Assembly: GCA_028293765.1 (NCBI GenBank)
Contig: JAQGOG010000081.1
Coordinates: 1-34,069, forward strand
Length of the DNA stretch: 34,069 nt
Reading direction: 5' to 3'
From: Gammaproteobacteria bacterium
GTDB lineage: Bacteria; Pseudomonadota; Gammaproteobacteria; Steroidobacterales; Steroidobacteraceae
In this document: piece by piece, positions 9,728 through 17,294 of the stretch
How the letters are laid out: each line of letters begins with the position of its first letter
Position numbering within the stretch: position 1 is the stretch's first letter
Position numbers and translations under genes: made by a program
The notes under the pieces: model-generated
Database searches by the model: none
The model's input: only the letters and a program-made list of their open reading frames with translations
What the model was told of the DNA's origin: nothing

Positions 9728-10270
9728 ATGAACAAAGGCATCGTCGCCACGAGCGCCACTACTTTATCCAACAGCTTCGTAGGAAACACCGTCCAGGTGT
9801 GTGTTGTCACGAACGACTTCAAGAAAACAATCAACGGCTTCGTCGAGCTGGGTATCGGGCCTTGGGCAACTTACACCTTCGGGCCCGGAACTGTGACCCA
9901 CCAGACCTATATGGGCCGCCCGGAAACCTATAGCATGTGGCTCGCGCTCGCGACTTCCGGGAACATGATGTGGGAAGTGATTCAGCCACTGGATGGACCC
10001 AGCATCTACAAGGAATTCCTCGCGGCCCATGGCGAAGGCGTGCATCACGTCGCGTTCGGATGCGAAGGCCTGCCGTTCGGTCGGCGGATCGAGGAATTCG
10101 AGAAGCGGGGTTGCCGCCAGACCCAAACGGGCCTTTGGGCCGGCTGTGTTCCCTACGCCAATTTCGAAACGGAAGGCCTGATCACCACAACGGCCGAGGT
10201 CTTCGATTTTCCGCGCGATTTCAAGTTGCCACAACCCGAAGAATGGATCCCGGGGCCGCCGACCGACTGA
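9728..10270 (+). CDS. VOC-fold (glyoxalase/methylmalonyl-CoA epimerase-like) protein
   Basis: Encodes 180 residues. The ATG is chosen because GGAG lies seven bases upstream and the family N-terminus begins just after it; the open frame extends further upstream only through the aldehyde dehydrogenase relic. Two beta-alpha-beta-beta-beta halves can be seen, the first from about residue 20 (TVQVCVVTNDF) and the second from about 103 (EGVHHVAFGCE). Candidate metal ligands are Gln23, Glu83, His107 and Glu157, matching the spacing of vicinal oxygen chelate enzymes. The substrate cannot be told; relatives include epimerases, lactoylglutathione lyases and dioxygenase-like proteins found in catabolic clusters. 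It sits between two relics, so its original operon seems lost, but its own frame is intact. Confidence 0.85.
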   Translation: MNKGIVATSATTLSNSFVGNTVQVCVVTNDFKKTINGFVELGIGPWATYTFGPGTVTHQTYMGRPETYSMWLALATSGNMMWEVIQPLDGPSIYKEFLAAHGEGVHHVAFGCEGLPFGRRIEEFEKRGCRQTQTGLWAGCVPYANFETEGLITTTAEVFDFPRDFKLPQPEEWIPGPPTD

Positions 10271-10271
10271 C

Positions 10272-10446
10272 AGTGGGATCAGCCAGTCCAGACATTCCCT
10301 GCGGATGGTGCCGATCACACGCTCACAAATGGCGTTCATTTTTGGACTGTGCGCGCTGACTTTAAGACCCTGATCCCGAGGGCCGGGATCGACTCGTCCA
10401 GCTGGCTTGCGAAGATACTGTCGCGATCGTGAATCAGGAATTTGTA
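10272..10446 (-). pseudogene. Frameshifted transposase/integrase-core relic
   Basis: On the minus strand the frame reads YKFLIHDRDSIFASQLDES and LGIRVLKS, then a frameshift near 10335-10345 puts NAICERVIGTIRRECLDW and LIPLS into the next frame. These are the familiar pieces of a DDE-type rve-domain transposase, including the third-acidic-residue helix ER.IGTIRRECLD. The homology stops at about 10272, directly against the stop codon of the VOC gene, and the usual downstream HMALGPG part is missing. No terminal inverted repeats or target duplication were found. It is a dead insertion-sequence fragment marking a past rearrangement. Confidence 0.8.
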
Positions 10447-10607
10447 CCGGTCTTCGTACCCGCCGAAGGTTCCGATGCTCCAGCCGTTTCGATAGTCCTC
10501 GATCGCCGGTGTCAGGAACTACTACACCCCGGACGCCTCGCCCGTTTCCATCAACGATCTCGCCGTATCCTGCATCCTCGCTACCGGCGCTTACCGGAGA
10601 TCATCGG

Positions 10608-11660
10608 TCAAAACGCGGCATCGAGGCAAATCTCGCCCTGCACGGCGACCTGATAGGCCGACACGCGGCGCTCGAAGAAGTTCGTGAGCTCCTGAACGTC
10701 CTGTAGCTCCATGAACGGGAACGGGTTGCGCGCGTTGTAGTGAACGGGAAGCCCAAGCATCGAGAGGCGCTGGTCCGCCACGTATTCGAGATACTGCCGC
10801 ATCTGCGAGCGCGTAAGACCGACCACCCCACCCGAAAGCACGTCTTCGGCGAACGCGGTTTCGCATTCGACAGCATCTTCGATCATTGTGCGCACTTGGA
10901 TGGCCCAATCGGCATCGAACAGTTGCGGATCTTCGCGCCGGACGGTCTCCAGCACCGCGAATGCGAACGTCATGTGAGCGCTTTCGTCGCGGAACACCCA
11001 ATTCGTGCCCGCGGCCAGACCGGGGAGCAAGCCGCGCGAGCGCAGAAAGTAGACGTACGCGAACGCGCCGAAGAAGAACAGGCCCTCGATACAACAGGCG
11101 AAACACGTCAGATTGAGCAGGAAGCGGCGCTTGTCCGCCTGCGACTCGGTGCGTTCGAGGCTGAACACAGCATCCGTCCAGCGCTGACAGAACTCCGCCT
11201 TGCGCCGGATCGACGGTATGTTCTCGATCGCAGCGAACGCCTGCGCGCGCCGTTCCGGGTCCGGCACGTAAGTATCGAGCAGGGTCAGGTAGAACTGGAT
11301 GTGCAGCGCCTCCTCGAAGAGCTGCCGCGAGAGATACATTCTCGCTTCCGGCGCATTGATGTGCCGGTATAGACTGATCACGAGGTTGTTGGAGACGATC
11401 GAATCGCCGGTGGCGAAGAATGCCACCAAACGCTCGATGAGATGTCGCTCAGCCGGTGACATACGCTGGCGCAGGTGCCCAAGATCGATCTGGAAGTCGA
11501 TCTCCTCCACGGTCCAGGTATTCTTAATCGCCGCGCGATACATCTCATAGAAACGCGGATAGCGCATGGGTCGTAGCGTAAGATCGAAGCCTGGATCGAG
11601 CAGGGACGCTTTGCCAGAAGCCGCTGCAGTCGGATTCGAGGCTCCGGTTGAGCCGTTCAC
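10608..11660 (-). CDS. nrdB: Class I ribonucleotide reductase, small (beta) subunit
   Basis: The small subunit carries the metal cofactor and radical used by NrdA to reduce ribonucleotides to deoxyribonucleotides. From a GTG at 11660 it has 350 residues; that GTG overlaps the nrdA stop codon as GTGA and has GAGG seven bases upstream. Another GTG 39 bases further up (11699) is in frame, so numbering below uses that longer form. Metal ligands are visible as Glu130 and His133 (FEEALH), Glu205 (CIEGLFFF) and Glu239/His242 (RDESAHMTF). Tyr137 sits four residues after His133, where the radical tyrosine of class Ia enzymes lies, so a tyrosyl radical is plausible. The HIQFYLTLLDTY version is typical of actinobacterial and many proteobacterial NrdB proteins. 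It shares the riboswitch-controlled transcript with nrdA. Confidence 0.95.
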   Translation of the reverse strand: MNGSTGASNPTAAASGKASLLDPGFDLTLRPMRYPRFYEMYRAAIKNTWTVEEIDFQIDLGHLRQRMSPAERHLIERLVAFFATGDSIVSNNLVISLYRHINAPEARMYLSRQLFEEALHIQFYLTLLDTYVPDPERRAQAFAAIENIPSIRRKAEFCQRWTDAVFSLERTESQADKRRFLLNLTCFACCIEGLFFFGAFAYVYFLRSRGLLPGLAAGTNWVFRDESAHMTFAFAVLETVRREDPQLFDADWAIQVRTMIEDAVECETAFAEDVLSGGVVGLTRSQMRQYLEYVADQRLSMLGLPVHYNARNPFPFMELQDVQELTNFFERRVSAYQVAVQGEICLDAAF

Positions 11661-14065
11661 TGGCAGGCCTCGCAGGTTTCTGGATTTTCCAGAGAACACG
11701 CGACGATATCCGCATCCATCGACTGGGCCTTGTTACTGACGGTCGTCTTGGCGATCTGCGTCGCCGGTCGGGACCGCAGGTAATACGTGGTCTTCAGCCC
11801 CCGCTTCCACGCATACATATACATGGCCGAAAGCGGGCCGATGTTGGGGTTGGCCATGAAGAGATTCAACGACTGGCTTTGATCGATGTAAGGACCACGC
11901 TCAGCCGCGAGATCGATCAGCGCACGCATCGGCAGTTCCCAAGCGGTCCGATAGATCGCACGCAGCGCCTCGGGGAGCTGGTGCAGTCCCTGCACCGAAC
12001 CGTCGGCCATCTTGATGGCGTCGCGCATCTCCTCCGTCCACATGCCGAGCCGCTTCAGCTCTTCGACCAGGTAGCGGTTGACCTGGAGAAAGTCGCCCGA
12101 AAGTGTTTCGCGTTTGAAGAGGTTGGAGATCTGCGGCTCTATGCATTCGTAGCACCCGGCGATCGAGGCGATCGTCGCTGTGGGCGCGATAGCGATCAAA
12201 AGGCTATTGCGCAGCCCATGAGCCTGGATATCCTGCTTGAGGTCGTTCCACGGCAGCGTGGATGACGGCGCCACATTCCATGCATCGAACTGCAGCTCGC
12301 CTTGAGCCACGCGCGTATCGGGGAAAGCGTCGTGGCGTCCATACTGACGTGCCAGCTCCATCGACGCACGCAAGGCGTGAAAGTAAATCGTTTCGGCGAT
12401 TCGCGTGGAGAGTTGGCGCGCTGCATCGCTATCGAACGGCAGGCGTAACTGAAAGTAAACGTCCTGCAGCCCCATCACGCCCAGCCCGACGGGGCGCCAG
12501 CGGAGGTTGGAAGCCCGGGCGGTCGCGATCGGATAGAAGTTCAAGTCAATGACACGATCGAGCTGACGCACAGCCACCTCGACCGTGTGCGCGAGCTTTT
12601 CGAAGTCGAATCCCGCAGGGCTCAGATGCCGGGCGAGATTCATCGAGCCGAGATTGCAGACCGCGGTCTCACCGGCGCTCGTCACCTCCAGAATTTCGGT
12701 GCAGAGATTGGAAAGATGCACGGTATGACCCGGTTTCGCGGTCTGATTGCACGCGCGGTTCGATTTATCCTTGAAGGTCATCCAGCCGTTGCCCGTATGG
12801 GCGAGCGTGCGCATCATCCTCGTATAGAGGTCGCGCGCGCGTACCGTCTTCTTCGCTAATCCCTGCGCTTCCGCTTGAACGTAAGCAGCTTCGAACGCCT
12901 CGCCAAACAGGTCCGGCAGCTCCGCGACGTCCTTTGGGTCGAAGAGCGACCACGCCGCGTCTTCTTCCACCCGGCGCATGAACAGATCGGGAATCCAGTT
13001 CGCAAGATTGATGTGATGCGTGCGGCGGGCGTCGTCGCCGGTGTTGTCCCGCAATTCAAGGAAAGCTTCGACATCGGCGTGCCAGGGTTCCAGATATGCG
13101 CACGCGGCCCCTTTTCTTTTCCCACCCTGATTCACCGCAGCTACCGATGAGTCGAGCGTCTTGAGCCAGGGCACGATGCCGTTCGACATGCCGTTAGTGG
13201 CGCGGATCAACGAGCCCTCAGAACGCACGCGATGCCACGCCATGCCGATTCCGCCTGAAAACTTCGACAGCAGGGCCACGTCCTTGTACTTGTCGTAAAT
13301 CGACTCGAGTGAATCCAGGGGTGAGTCCAGCAGAAAGCAGCTGGACAACTGTTCATGGCAAGTACCCGCATTGAAGAGCGTCGGGGAGCTCGCGATATAG
13401 TCCAGACTGGAGAACTGCTGATATAGCTCGATCGCCTCGGGCACGGTGGCGCTCAATGCCACGGCGATGCGCATCCAGAAGTGCTGCGGCGTCTCGAGCA
13501 CATGCCTGCGGGTGGGATGCTTGAGGAGGTATCGATCGTAGAGGGTGCGCAGCCCGAAGTACTCGAATTCCTGCGTACGCGTGTTATCGATGGCATCGTT
13601 CAGTTTCCGTGCGTGCGCTTCGACAAAACCCACCACTCGCTCGTTGATGAGCCCGACATCGAAGCCCACACGAATCGATTGCGAGAAGGAGTGCACGCTC
13701 AAGCCCTGCACCTCCTTGTCGATGAAACCTGCCAGCAGGCGCGCCGCCAGACGCGAGTATTCGGGTTCTTCAAACATGAACGAGGCGGCCGTGCGAATCG
13801 AGAGCTCGTCGAGCTCCCGAGTGGTCGCACCATCGTAGAGACCGGCAATGGTCTTGAGGGCAACGAGCATCGGATCGACATCCGCGAGACCCTCGCAGCA
13901 GCGAGTAACGGCGCGGACGATCTTGTTTACATCCACCGGTTCGCGCGCACCGTTGCGCTTGGTCACACGCATCTGCGCGCGCGCGGCGGCAGGAGCCGTC
14001 AGGCGAAAACCAGTTTGTTCGGCGGCGGGTGCCGCGGTGAGGATAGCGGCGGTTTCCAGACTCAT
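11657..14065 (-). CDS. nrdA: Class I ribonucleotide reductase, large (alpha) subunit
   Basis: Catalytic subunit, 802 residues, converting ribonucleoside diphosphates to deoxy forms. An N-terminal ATP-cone (about residues 30-120, from MRVTKRNGAREPVDVNKI) gives overall activity control by ATP/dATP. Catalytic features are complete: the SSCFLL cysteine, the NLCTE asparagine-cysteine-glutamate triad, the AVCNLGS cysteine, and the TTYYLRS tyrosine pair of the radical path. The C-terminal tail CEAC provides the redox cysteines that are re-reduced by thioredoxin. GTG at 14068 is immediately followed by ATG at 14065; I take the ATG, which has GGAG seven bases upstream. nrdB follows with a 4-base overlap. 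The leader is about 350 bases long and holds a cobalamin riboswitch, so expression is predicted to fall when B12 is plentiful. Confidence 0.95.
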   Translation of the reverse strand: MSLETAAILTAAPAAEQTGFRLTAPAAARAQMRVTKRNGAREPVDVNKIVRAVTRCCEGLADVDPMLVALKTIAGLYDGATTRELDELSIRTAASFMFEEPEYSRLAARLLAGFIDKEVQGLSVHSFSQSIRVGFDVGLINERVVGFVEAHARKLNDAIDNTRTQEFEYFGLRTLYDRYLLKHPTRRHVLETPQHFWMRIAVALSATVPEAIELYQQFSSLDYIASSPTLFNAGTCHEQLSSCFLLDSPLDSLESIYDKYKDVALLSKFSGGIGMAWHRVRSEGSLIRATNGMSNGIVPWLKTLDSSVAAVNQGGKRKGAACAYLEPWHADVEAFLELRDNTGDDARRTHHINLANWIPDLFMRRVEEDAAWSLFDPKDVAELPDLFGEAFEAAYVQAEAQGLAKKTVRARDLYTRMMRTLAHTGNGWMTFKDKSNRACNQTAKPGHTVHLSNLCTEILEVTSAGETAVCNLGSMNLARHLSPAGFDFEKLAHTVEVAVRQLDRVIDLNFYPIATARASNLRWRPVGLGVMGLQDVYFQLRLPFDSDAARQLSTRIAETIYFHALRASMELARQYGRHDAFPDTRVAQGELQFDAWNVAPSSTLPWNDLKQDIQAHGLRNSLLIAIAPTATIASIAGCYECIEPQISNLFKRETLSGDFLQVNRYLVEELKRLGMWTEEMRDAIKMADGSVQGLHQLPEALRAIYRTAWELPMRALIDLAAERGPYIDQSQSLNLFMANPNIGPLSAMYMYAWKRGLKTTYYLRSRPATQIAKTTVSNKAQSMDADIVACSLENPETCEACQ

Positions 14066-14072
14066 CACTCAT

Positions 14073-14079
14073 CTCCCGA
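14073..14079 (-). promoter_or_regulatory. nrdA ribosome binding site, possible switch target
   Basis: The RNA segment UCGGGAG includes the GGAG that sets the nrdA start. It can form seven pairs (one G-U) with CUCUCGA at 14177-14183 in the same leader, which is itself part of the alternative helix with the B12 box. Pairing is seen in sequence; its use in control is inferred. Confidence 0.5.
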
Positions 14080-14177
14080 AGACGCAATCGCCTCGATCGA
14101 GCCACGATGGAAATGAGATCGGAATGGGGCGCCTGCGAACGCTGCGCGCCCGCAAGGTCATTCCGGTGCTCCGCCCT

Positions 14178-14242
14178 CGAGAGCCCGACAGCCGTTCGCC
14201 GCACGTAAGGCGCGGCGGCAGCGGTAGGTCTTCGGGCTCTCG
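14178..14242 (-). promoter_or_regulatory. Expression-platform inverted repeat (11-nt arms)
   Basis: The leader RNA contains CGAGAGCCCGA (14242 down to 14232), overlapping the B12 box, and its exact complement UCGGGCUCUCG (14188 down to 14178). The 11-bp helix cannot form while the B12 box takes part in the aptamer fold, so it is a good candidate for the ligand-free alternative structure. Confidence 0.6.
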
Positions 14243-14418
14243 GGCAGGCGCTCTATCGAGTTAGAGCGCGACCTACTGGGCAGGGCTTCCCAAGCTCATG
14301 GCGAGCTCAGTGCCTTGGCGCCGGTCGTTCCCAATCACCGCTGCGGGGCAGCTCCGGAATAGGCTCAGCGCCGCACCGGATTCCCTCTTAGGTCTACCCC
14401 TAGGGGTAAACACCGCTG
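14219..14418 (-). ncRNA. Cobalamin (adenosylcobalamin-type) riboswitch
   Basis: Read on the minus strand, the 200-base segment has the conserved parts in the right order. P1 closes with CAGCGG at its 5' end and CCGCUG at its 3' end, a perfect 6-bp stem. Then come a strong hairpin UACCCCUAGGGGUA, the AGGGAAUCCGGUG block, AUUCCGGAGCUGCCCCGCAG, GGCACUG, GGGAAGCC, a GCGCUCU/AGAGCGC hairpin, and the B12 box AGCCCGAAGACCUACC (14238 down to 14223). This matches the Rfam cobalamin class as known from the family. It sits about 150 bases ahead of nrdA in the sense direction. In such leaders B12 binding normally lowers expression of the gene below. Confidence 0.93.
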
Positions 14419-14422
14419 ACGG

Positions 14423-14438
14423 GCACAACATATAGTGG
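14423..14438. promoter_or_regulatory. NrdR-box-like operator over the nrdA promoter
   Basis: GCACAACATATAGTGG agrees well with the near-palindromic NrdR box (acaCWAtATaTWGtgt). It covers the predicted -10 of the nrdA promoter, where NrdR would block transcription when dATP/ATP is bound. NrdR sites usually come in pairs spaced about 15-16 bases; no good second box was found, which lowers confidence. Confidence 0.5.
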
Positions 14439-14455
14439 CCAGTACGGTGAGTCAA
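14427..14455 (-). promoter_or_regulatory. Predicted sigma-70 type promoter of nrdAB
   Basis: On the minus strand TTGACT (14455-14450) is followed after 17 bases by TATGTT (14432-14427). Transcription would begin near 14420, right at the 5' strand of riboswitch helix P1 (14418), which is the position expected for a riboswitch leader. The agreement of two independent signals supports it. Confidence 0.65.
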
Positions 14456-14861
14456 CGACTAGAGCGCAATTCACCACCAAGGGATAAAACGACGTTGCCG
14501 GAACCGCGTCGCCCTCTCAGCACCGCACCGTCGGCAGCGCCACCGCCTGCCGCCGTCGACCAGAGCGATATTGTCGGGGATGAGGGCGTGTGTGCAAGCG
14601 ATTGGTATCACTAGTCTTTTTTGGCGCACGCGCCCGGTTCGTAGCATGCTCTGAGAAGCACACCACCTTGGTTTTGGTGGCTCCTAAGCACGCCCCGCTA
14701 TCAATTTTCTGAAGTACCGATAGGCTGCTCCCTCTCGGCCTGATCAAAGCCCCCTCGAATCTGCGCCTTGCCGCGCATTCTCGGTGTTTCTCCGGGCAGC
14801 GATTTCTAGGTATTCTGCAATTCAGCATTTGCTAGCTCGGGAATGAGCAAACCCTCAGATC
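14456..14861. other. Intergenic region between nrd promoter and nucleotidyltransferase
   Basis: About 400 bases, with no gene recognised. A weak hairpin CCACC/GGTGG is present near 14664-14684. A GGCGCACGCGCC inverted repeat next to a T-run near 14632-14650 has the T-run on the wrong side for a terminator of either neighbouring gene. The promoter of the plus-strand pair should lie in the right half but was not pinned down. Confidence 0.35.
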
Positions 14862-15371
14862 GTGAAACTCGCCAGCTTTGAAGCTCTTGCCGCCGCGCTT
14901 GAAGCAGCGGGCGTCCGCTACCTCGTGGCAGGAGGACTGGCGGTCGGCGCGCACGGCTATCTGCGGTTCACGAAAGACGTCGACATCGTAGTTCAACTGA
15001 TCCCGGACAACATAGAGCGAACGTTCGCCGCTCTCGCCTCCCTCGGTTACCGACCCATCGTTCCAATCACGATGAAACAATTCTCGAACAGCGATCTCCG
15101 CCAAAGCTGGATCCGGGACAAGGGAATGCAGGTTCTGCAGTTCTGGAGCGACGCGCATCGCGAGACTTCTGTAGACGTCTTCGTGACCGAACCATTCGCC
15201 TTCGACGAGGAATACGCGCGTGCGTTGGTCACGCCGCTCCATGACAACCTGTCGATCCGTTTTGTGTCGCTGCCGACTTTGATCCGGATGAAAGAGGAAG
15301 CGGATCGCCCACAAGACCGGGCGGACATTGAACAGTTGCGCGCCATGAAGGACAACGATGCCAAGCGATGA
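14862..15371 (+). CDS. MNT/AbiEii-like nucleotidyltransferase-fold protein
   Basis: Encodes 169 residues from a GTG; no strong ribosome binding site is seen, so the start is uncertain. The N-terminal half carries the polymerase-beta-fold nucleotidyltransferase signature: Gly24-Gly25 in LVAGGLAVGAHG, Asp39 and Asp41 in TKDVDIVV, and a third acidic residue Asp105 in TSVDVFV. Such small proteins are often annotated as AbiEii-like toxins or minimal nucleotidyltransferases, which transfer nucleotides to tRNA or to a partner protein. The C-terminal part (VSLPTLIRMKEEADRPQDRADIEQLR) with its R.QD..DI..L motif is typical of this subgroup. The next gene overlaps its end by 14 bases, suggesting a co-translated pair. 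Substrate and toxicity are not known from sequence. Confidence 0.85.
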   Translation: MKLASFEALAAALEAAGVRYLVAGGLAVGAHGYLRFTKDVDIVVQLIPDNIERTFAALASLGYRPIVPITMKQFSNSDLRQSWIRDKGMQVLQFWSDAHRETSVDVFVTEPFAFDEEYARALVTPLHDNLSIRFVSLPTLIRMKEEADRPQDRADIEQLRAMKDNDAKR

Positions 15372-15564
15372 TACCCAGACCGACGCCATCGACTGGAGTC
15401 TTACGACATGGGAAGGCGCTCGTCGAGAACAATTGCGGCGCTGGTCTCGTATGCCGCTGAGGGAAATGATTCTGGCGCTCGAAGAGATGCAGGTGCTCGC
15501 CGATAAGCTCTCCCCTCCTTCTGATTTAGGGATTGCCGACGCCCGCAACAAAGAAATCCGATAG
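15358..15564 (+). CDS. Small partner protein of the nucleotidyltransferase
   Basis: Encodes 68 residues from an ATG that lies inside the last codons of the nucleotidyltransferase gene. It is largely helical by composition, with a DWSLTTWEGARREQLRRW stretch and a LREMILALEEMQVLADKL helix. Short proteins with this W.LTT.EG.RR...R pattern are familiar next to such nucleotidyltransferase genes. No enzyme motif is present. A partner or antitoxin role is suggested only by the overlap, the small size and the pairing. Confidence 0.75.
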   Translation: MPSDDTQTDAIDWSLTTWEGARREQLRRWSRMPLREMILALEEMQVLADKLSPPSDLGIADARNKEIR

Positions 15565-15784
15565 TCTGATGCAAGACGGCGCGCGAGGGCACGGCACACC
15601 CCGTATTGTCCAGAAACAGAGTCGAAACCGGTCAAGCCGCTGCGCGATGATAATAGCTGAGCATTCCGCCCAGTCGCTGGCGCCGTTTCACTGAGGCGTT
15701 AGATTCGCCAACCGCGCACAGCGGTCGCAGCAAGCGGTTTTCTAGCCTTTGATGATTGCGCTCGCCTCACGGAGCTGTTGCAGT
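15565..15784. other. Short intergenic region with weak coding scraps
   Basis: On the minus strand around 15620-15700 phrases such as RLGGMLSYYHRAAA and PVSTLFLDNTG look protein-like but are broken by a stop, and no family could be assigned with confidence. They may be debris of a mobile element. Confidence 0.25.
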
Positions 15785-16060
15785 TCAGCTCGAGTCGTCC
15801 CCTGCCCATTTTCGCGCCGCGAACGCAAGCAAGAACGCGCCCGTCTTCATGCTGTGGAATTCGTATGCATTCACGAGTTCCGTCACAACTGATGATTTGC
15901 CGACCGCAATCGGCCCACTTAGAAGTACGGCTCTTCGTGATTCCGTGTGGGCAAAAAAAGGCGCCTCACTACTGCCAAGACACCATTTTGTCCACACGAA
16001 ATCACGAACAGACGATAATTCGAAAGGATAAGCCAGTTCAACTACCTGAGGAGACCGCAT
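15785..16060 (-). pseudogene. Truncated P-loop ATPase/kinase fragment
   Basis: The minus-strand frame from an ATG at 16060 gives 91 residues. The last 50 contain a Walker A motif, LLSGPIAVGKSSVV, followed by a helix and MKTGAFLLAFAARKW. This resembles the first strand, P-loop and second strand of adenylate-kinase-like or AAA-type NTPases. A stop comes directly after, so the Walker B region and the rest of the domain are absent. No good ribosome binding site precedes the ATG. It is most likely the N-terminal relic of a larger gene, though a small real protein cannot be excluded. Confidence 0.45.
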
Positions 16061-16271
16061 GCGACGTAGATGAATCTCAGCTCGATGAGTACGAGTTCCT
16101 GAAGGAAAGGTATGTTCCGTTCGGCTCATGAAGCACTCTGAGGATGCGAGGGAACGGATAACGGCAGCGCAGTAACGGAAGAAGTGTTGAAGAGCGAAGC
16201 GCGCATATTTATTCTTGAGTTTGTCTGTGGCACGCTCCTACGATGGAAGAATAAAAGGGACAGGGGAGATT

Positions 16272-16859
16272 ATGGAAAAGCAAGATCGCATTCCGGCGCT
16301 CGCCGGCGTGAGAGGAGTCTCGATCACGCTGGCGATCGCGGTTATCCTCTCAGGCTGCGGCGGAAGCAGCGGGACGCCCGATACGGCCTCCGCCGCCTTG
16401 AACACTCCAGCCCCACCTCCGGCAGCGTCGCAACCTGTTCAGCCGCCACCGGGGCCGTCGGCGCCGTCGGTAGCTCCGAAGGTCGATTGCACGATGGAGT
16501 CTGGCTCGTTCCAGATGACCGCAACTGGGTTCACGAGCGACATAGTTGGAATGGCGCTGTACAAGTATTATCCGTGTGAGAAGCTGGCTCACATCTTCTT
16601 GCCGGCACTCTCTGGACTGAGCAATGCCGCGACATTTGCCGCAAGCCCGCTGCCTGACTTCCTGATACCTCAGACCATCGCGGCCCAGGAGCATTTGCTC
16701 GGAGGGTTCGACAATGACAAAGAGCAGGCGCCAATCAGCGTCGAGATATTCACGGGCGACTCAACTTTGCATTTCCTGCGCGACGGGTCCCAGGAAGGCT
16801 GGACCCGGAGCGGACGCAAAGGCGTCGGCCTGCAAGTCATCACGGTAATTCTGGATTGA
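16272..16859 (+). CDS. Small lipoprotein of unknown function
   Basis: Encodes 195 residues. The ATG at 16272 is chosen because AGGGGAG lies about five bases upstream; an in-frame ATG 57 bases earlier lacks this. The signal peptide ends in a clear lipobox LSGC, with the lipidated cysteine around residue 29 followed by GGSSG. Glycine as the first residue or two after the cysteine fits outer-membrane sorting. A Pro/Ala-rich linker (about 40-70) leads to a globular domain of about 120 residues with two cysteines (DCTMESG and YYPCEK) that could form a disulfide. No known domain is recognised. It is monocistronic, facing an antitoxin relic on the opposite strand. Confidence 0.8.
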   Translation: MEKQDRIPALAGVRGVSITLAIAVILSGCGGSSGTPDTASAALNTPAPPPAASQPVQPPPGPSAPSVAPKVDCTMESGSFQMTATGFTSDIVGMALYKYYPCEKLAHIFLPALSGLSNAATFAASPLPDFLIPQTIAAQEHLLGGFDNDKEQAPISVEIFTGDSTLHFLRDGSQEGWTRSGRKGVGLQVITVILD

Positions 16860-16899
16860 ACCGAGACGATCGGTAGCCCCGCTATAGCCCTCGCCTGCC

Positions 16900-17207
16900 C
16901 GGCCTCTATGATATGGCTATCGTCTTCCCACACCCATCGAGCCATGGCGGTGATCCGCGCGAGCCGCTCTGTCGTTTGCGCTGTAAGCCGCGCTCAGCCG
17001 GCGGCTTCGTTGGCAACCGGCACGAGGAATCACACGGTTGCGAAGCTTGGCCCGTTCCGCCAGCGGCGCGGCCATCTCCAGCAAATGATCCAATGCCGAG
17101 CGTGGCAAGCCCGCGTTCACAGCGGTGTCGAGATCCGCCAACGTCTTCACACCGCGACCTACTGCGGCCCGGCCACCGAGGAGTTCAATAACGTCCTGAT
17201 ACTCGAC
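16900..17207 (-). pseudogene. Frameshifted Xre/MbcA/ParS-type antitoxin relic
   Basis: The minus-strand frame reads VIELLGGRAAVGRGVKTLADLDTAV and GLPRSALDHLLE, the start pattern of DUF2384-type antitoxins that partner RES-domain toxins. It continues RNRVIPRA and RRLSAAYS, then loses register. The next frame completes the family's ending as ERLARITAMARWVWEDDS. The shift falls near 16970. No RES toxin gene lies where it would be expected, as the plus-strand lipoprotein gene occupies that space. The module is therefore dead or incomplete. Confidence 0.65.
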
Positions 17208-17294
17208 CGTAGCGCCTCCGCAAGCGTTACGGCCCTGAACCTCGCTGCGCCTCGCTGGAATGAATCGAGGTCGGCGGTCCCAAGTCAAACGCAT

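Noticed and set aside
14395-14408. Perfect palindrome TACCCCTAGGGGTA, first considered as a second NrdR box
   Set aside because: It is a hairpin within the cobalamin aptamer, just inside P1, and its spacing and sequence fit NrdR poorly.
14632-14650. T-run beside a GGCGCACGCGCC inverted repeat, considered as a terminator
   Set aside because: The T-run is 5' of the hairpin on the plus strand and becomes an A-run on the minus strand, so it does not fit an intrinsic terminator in either direction.
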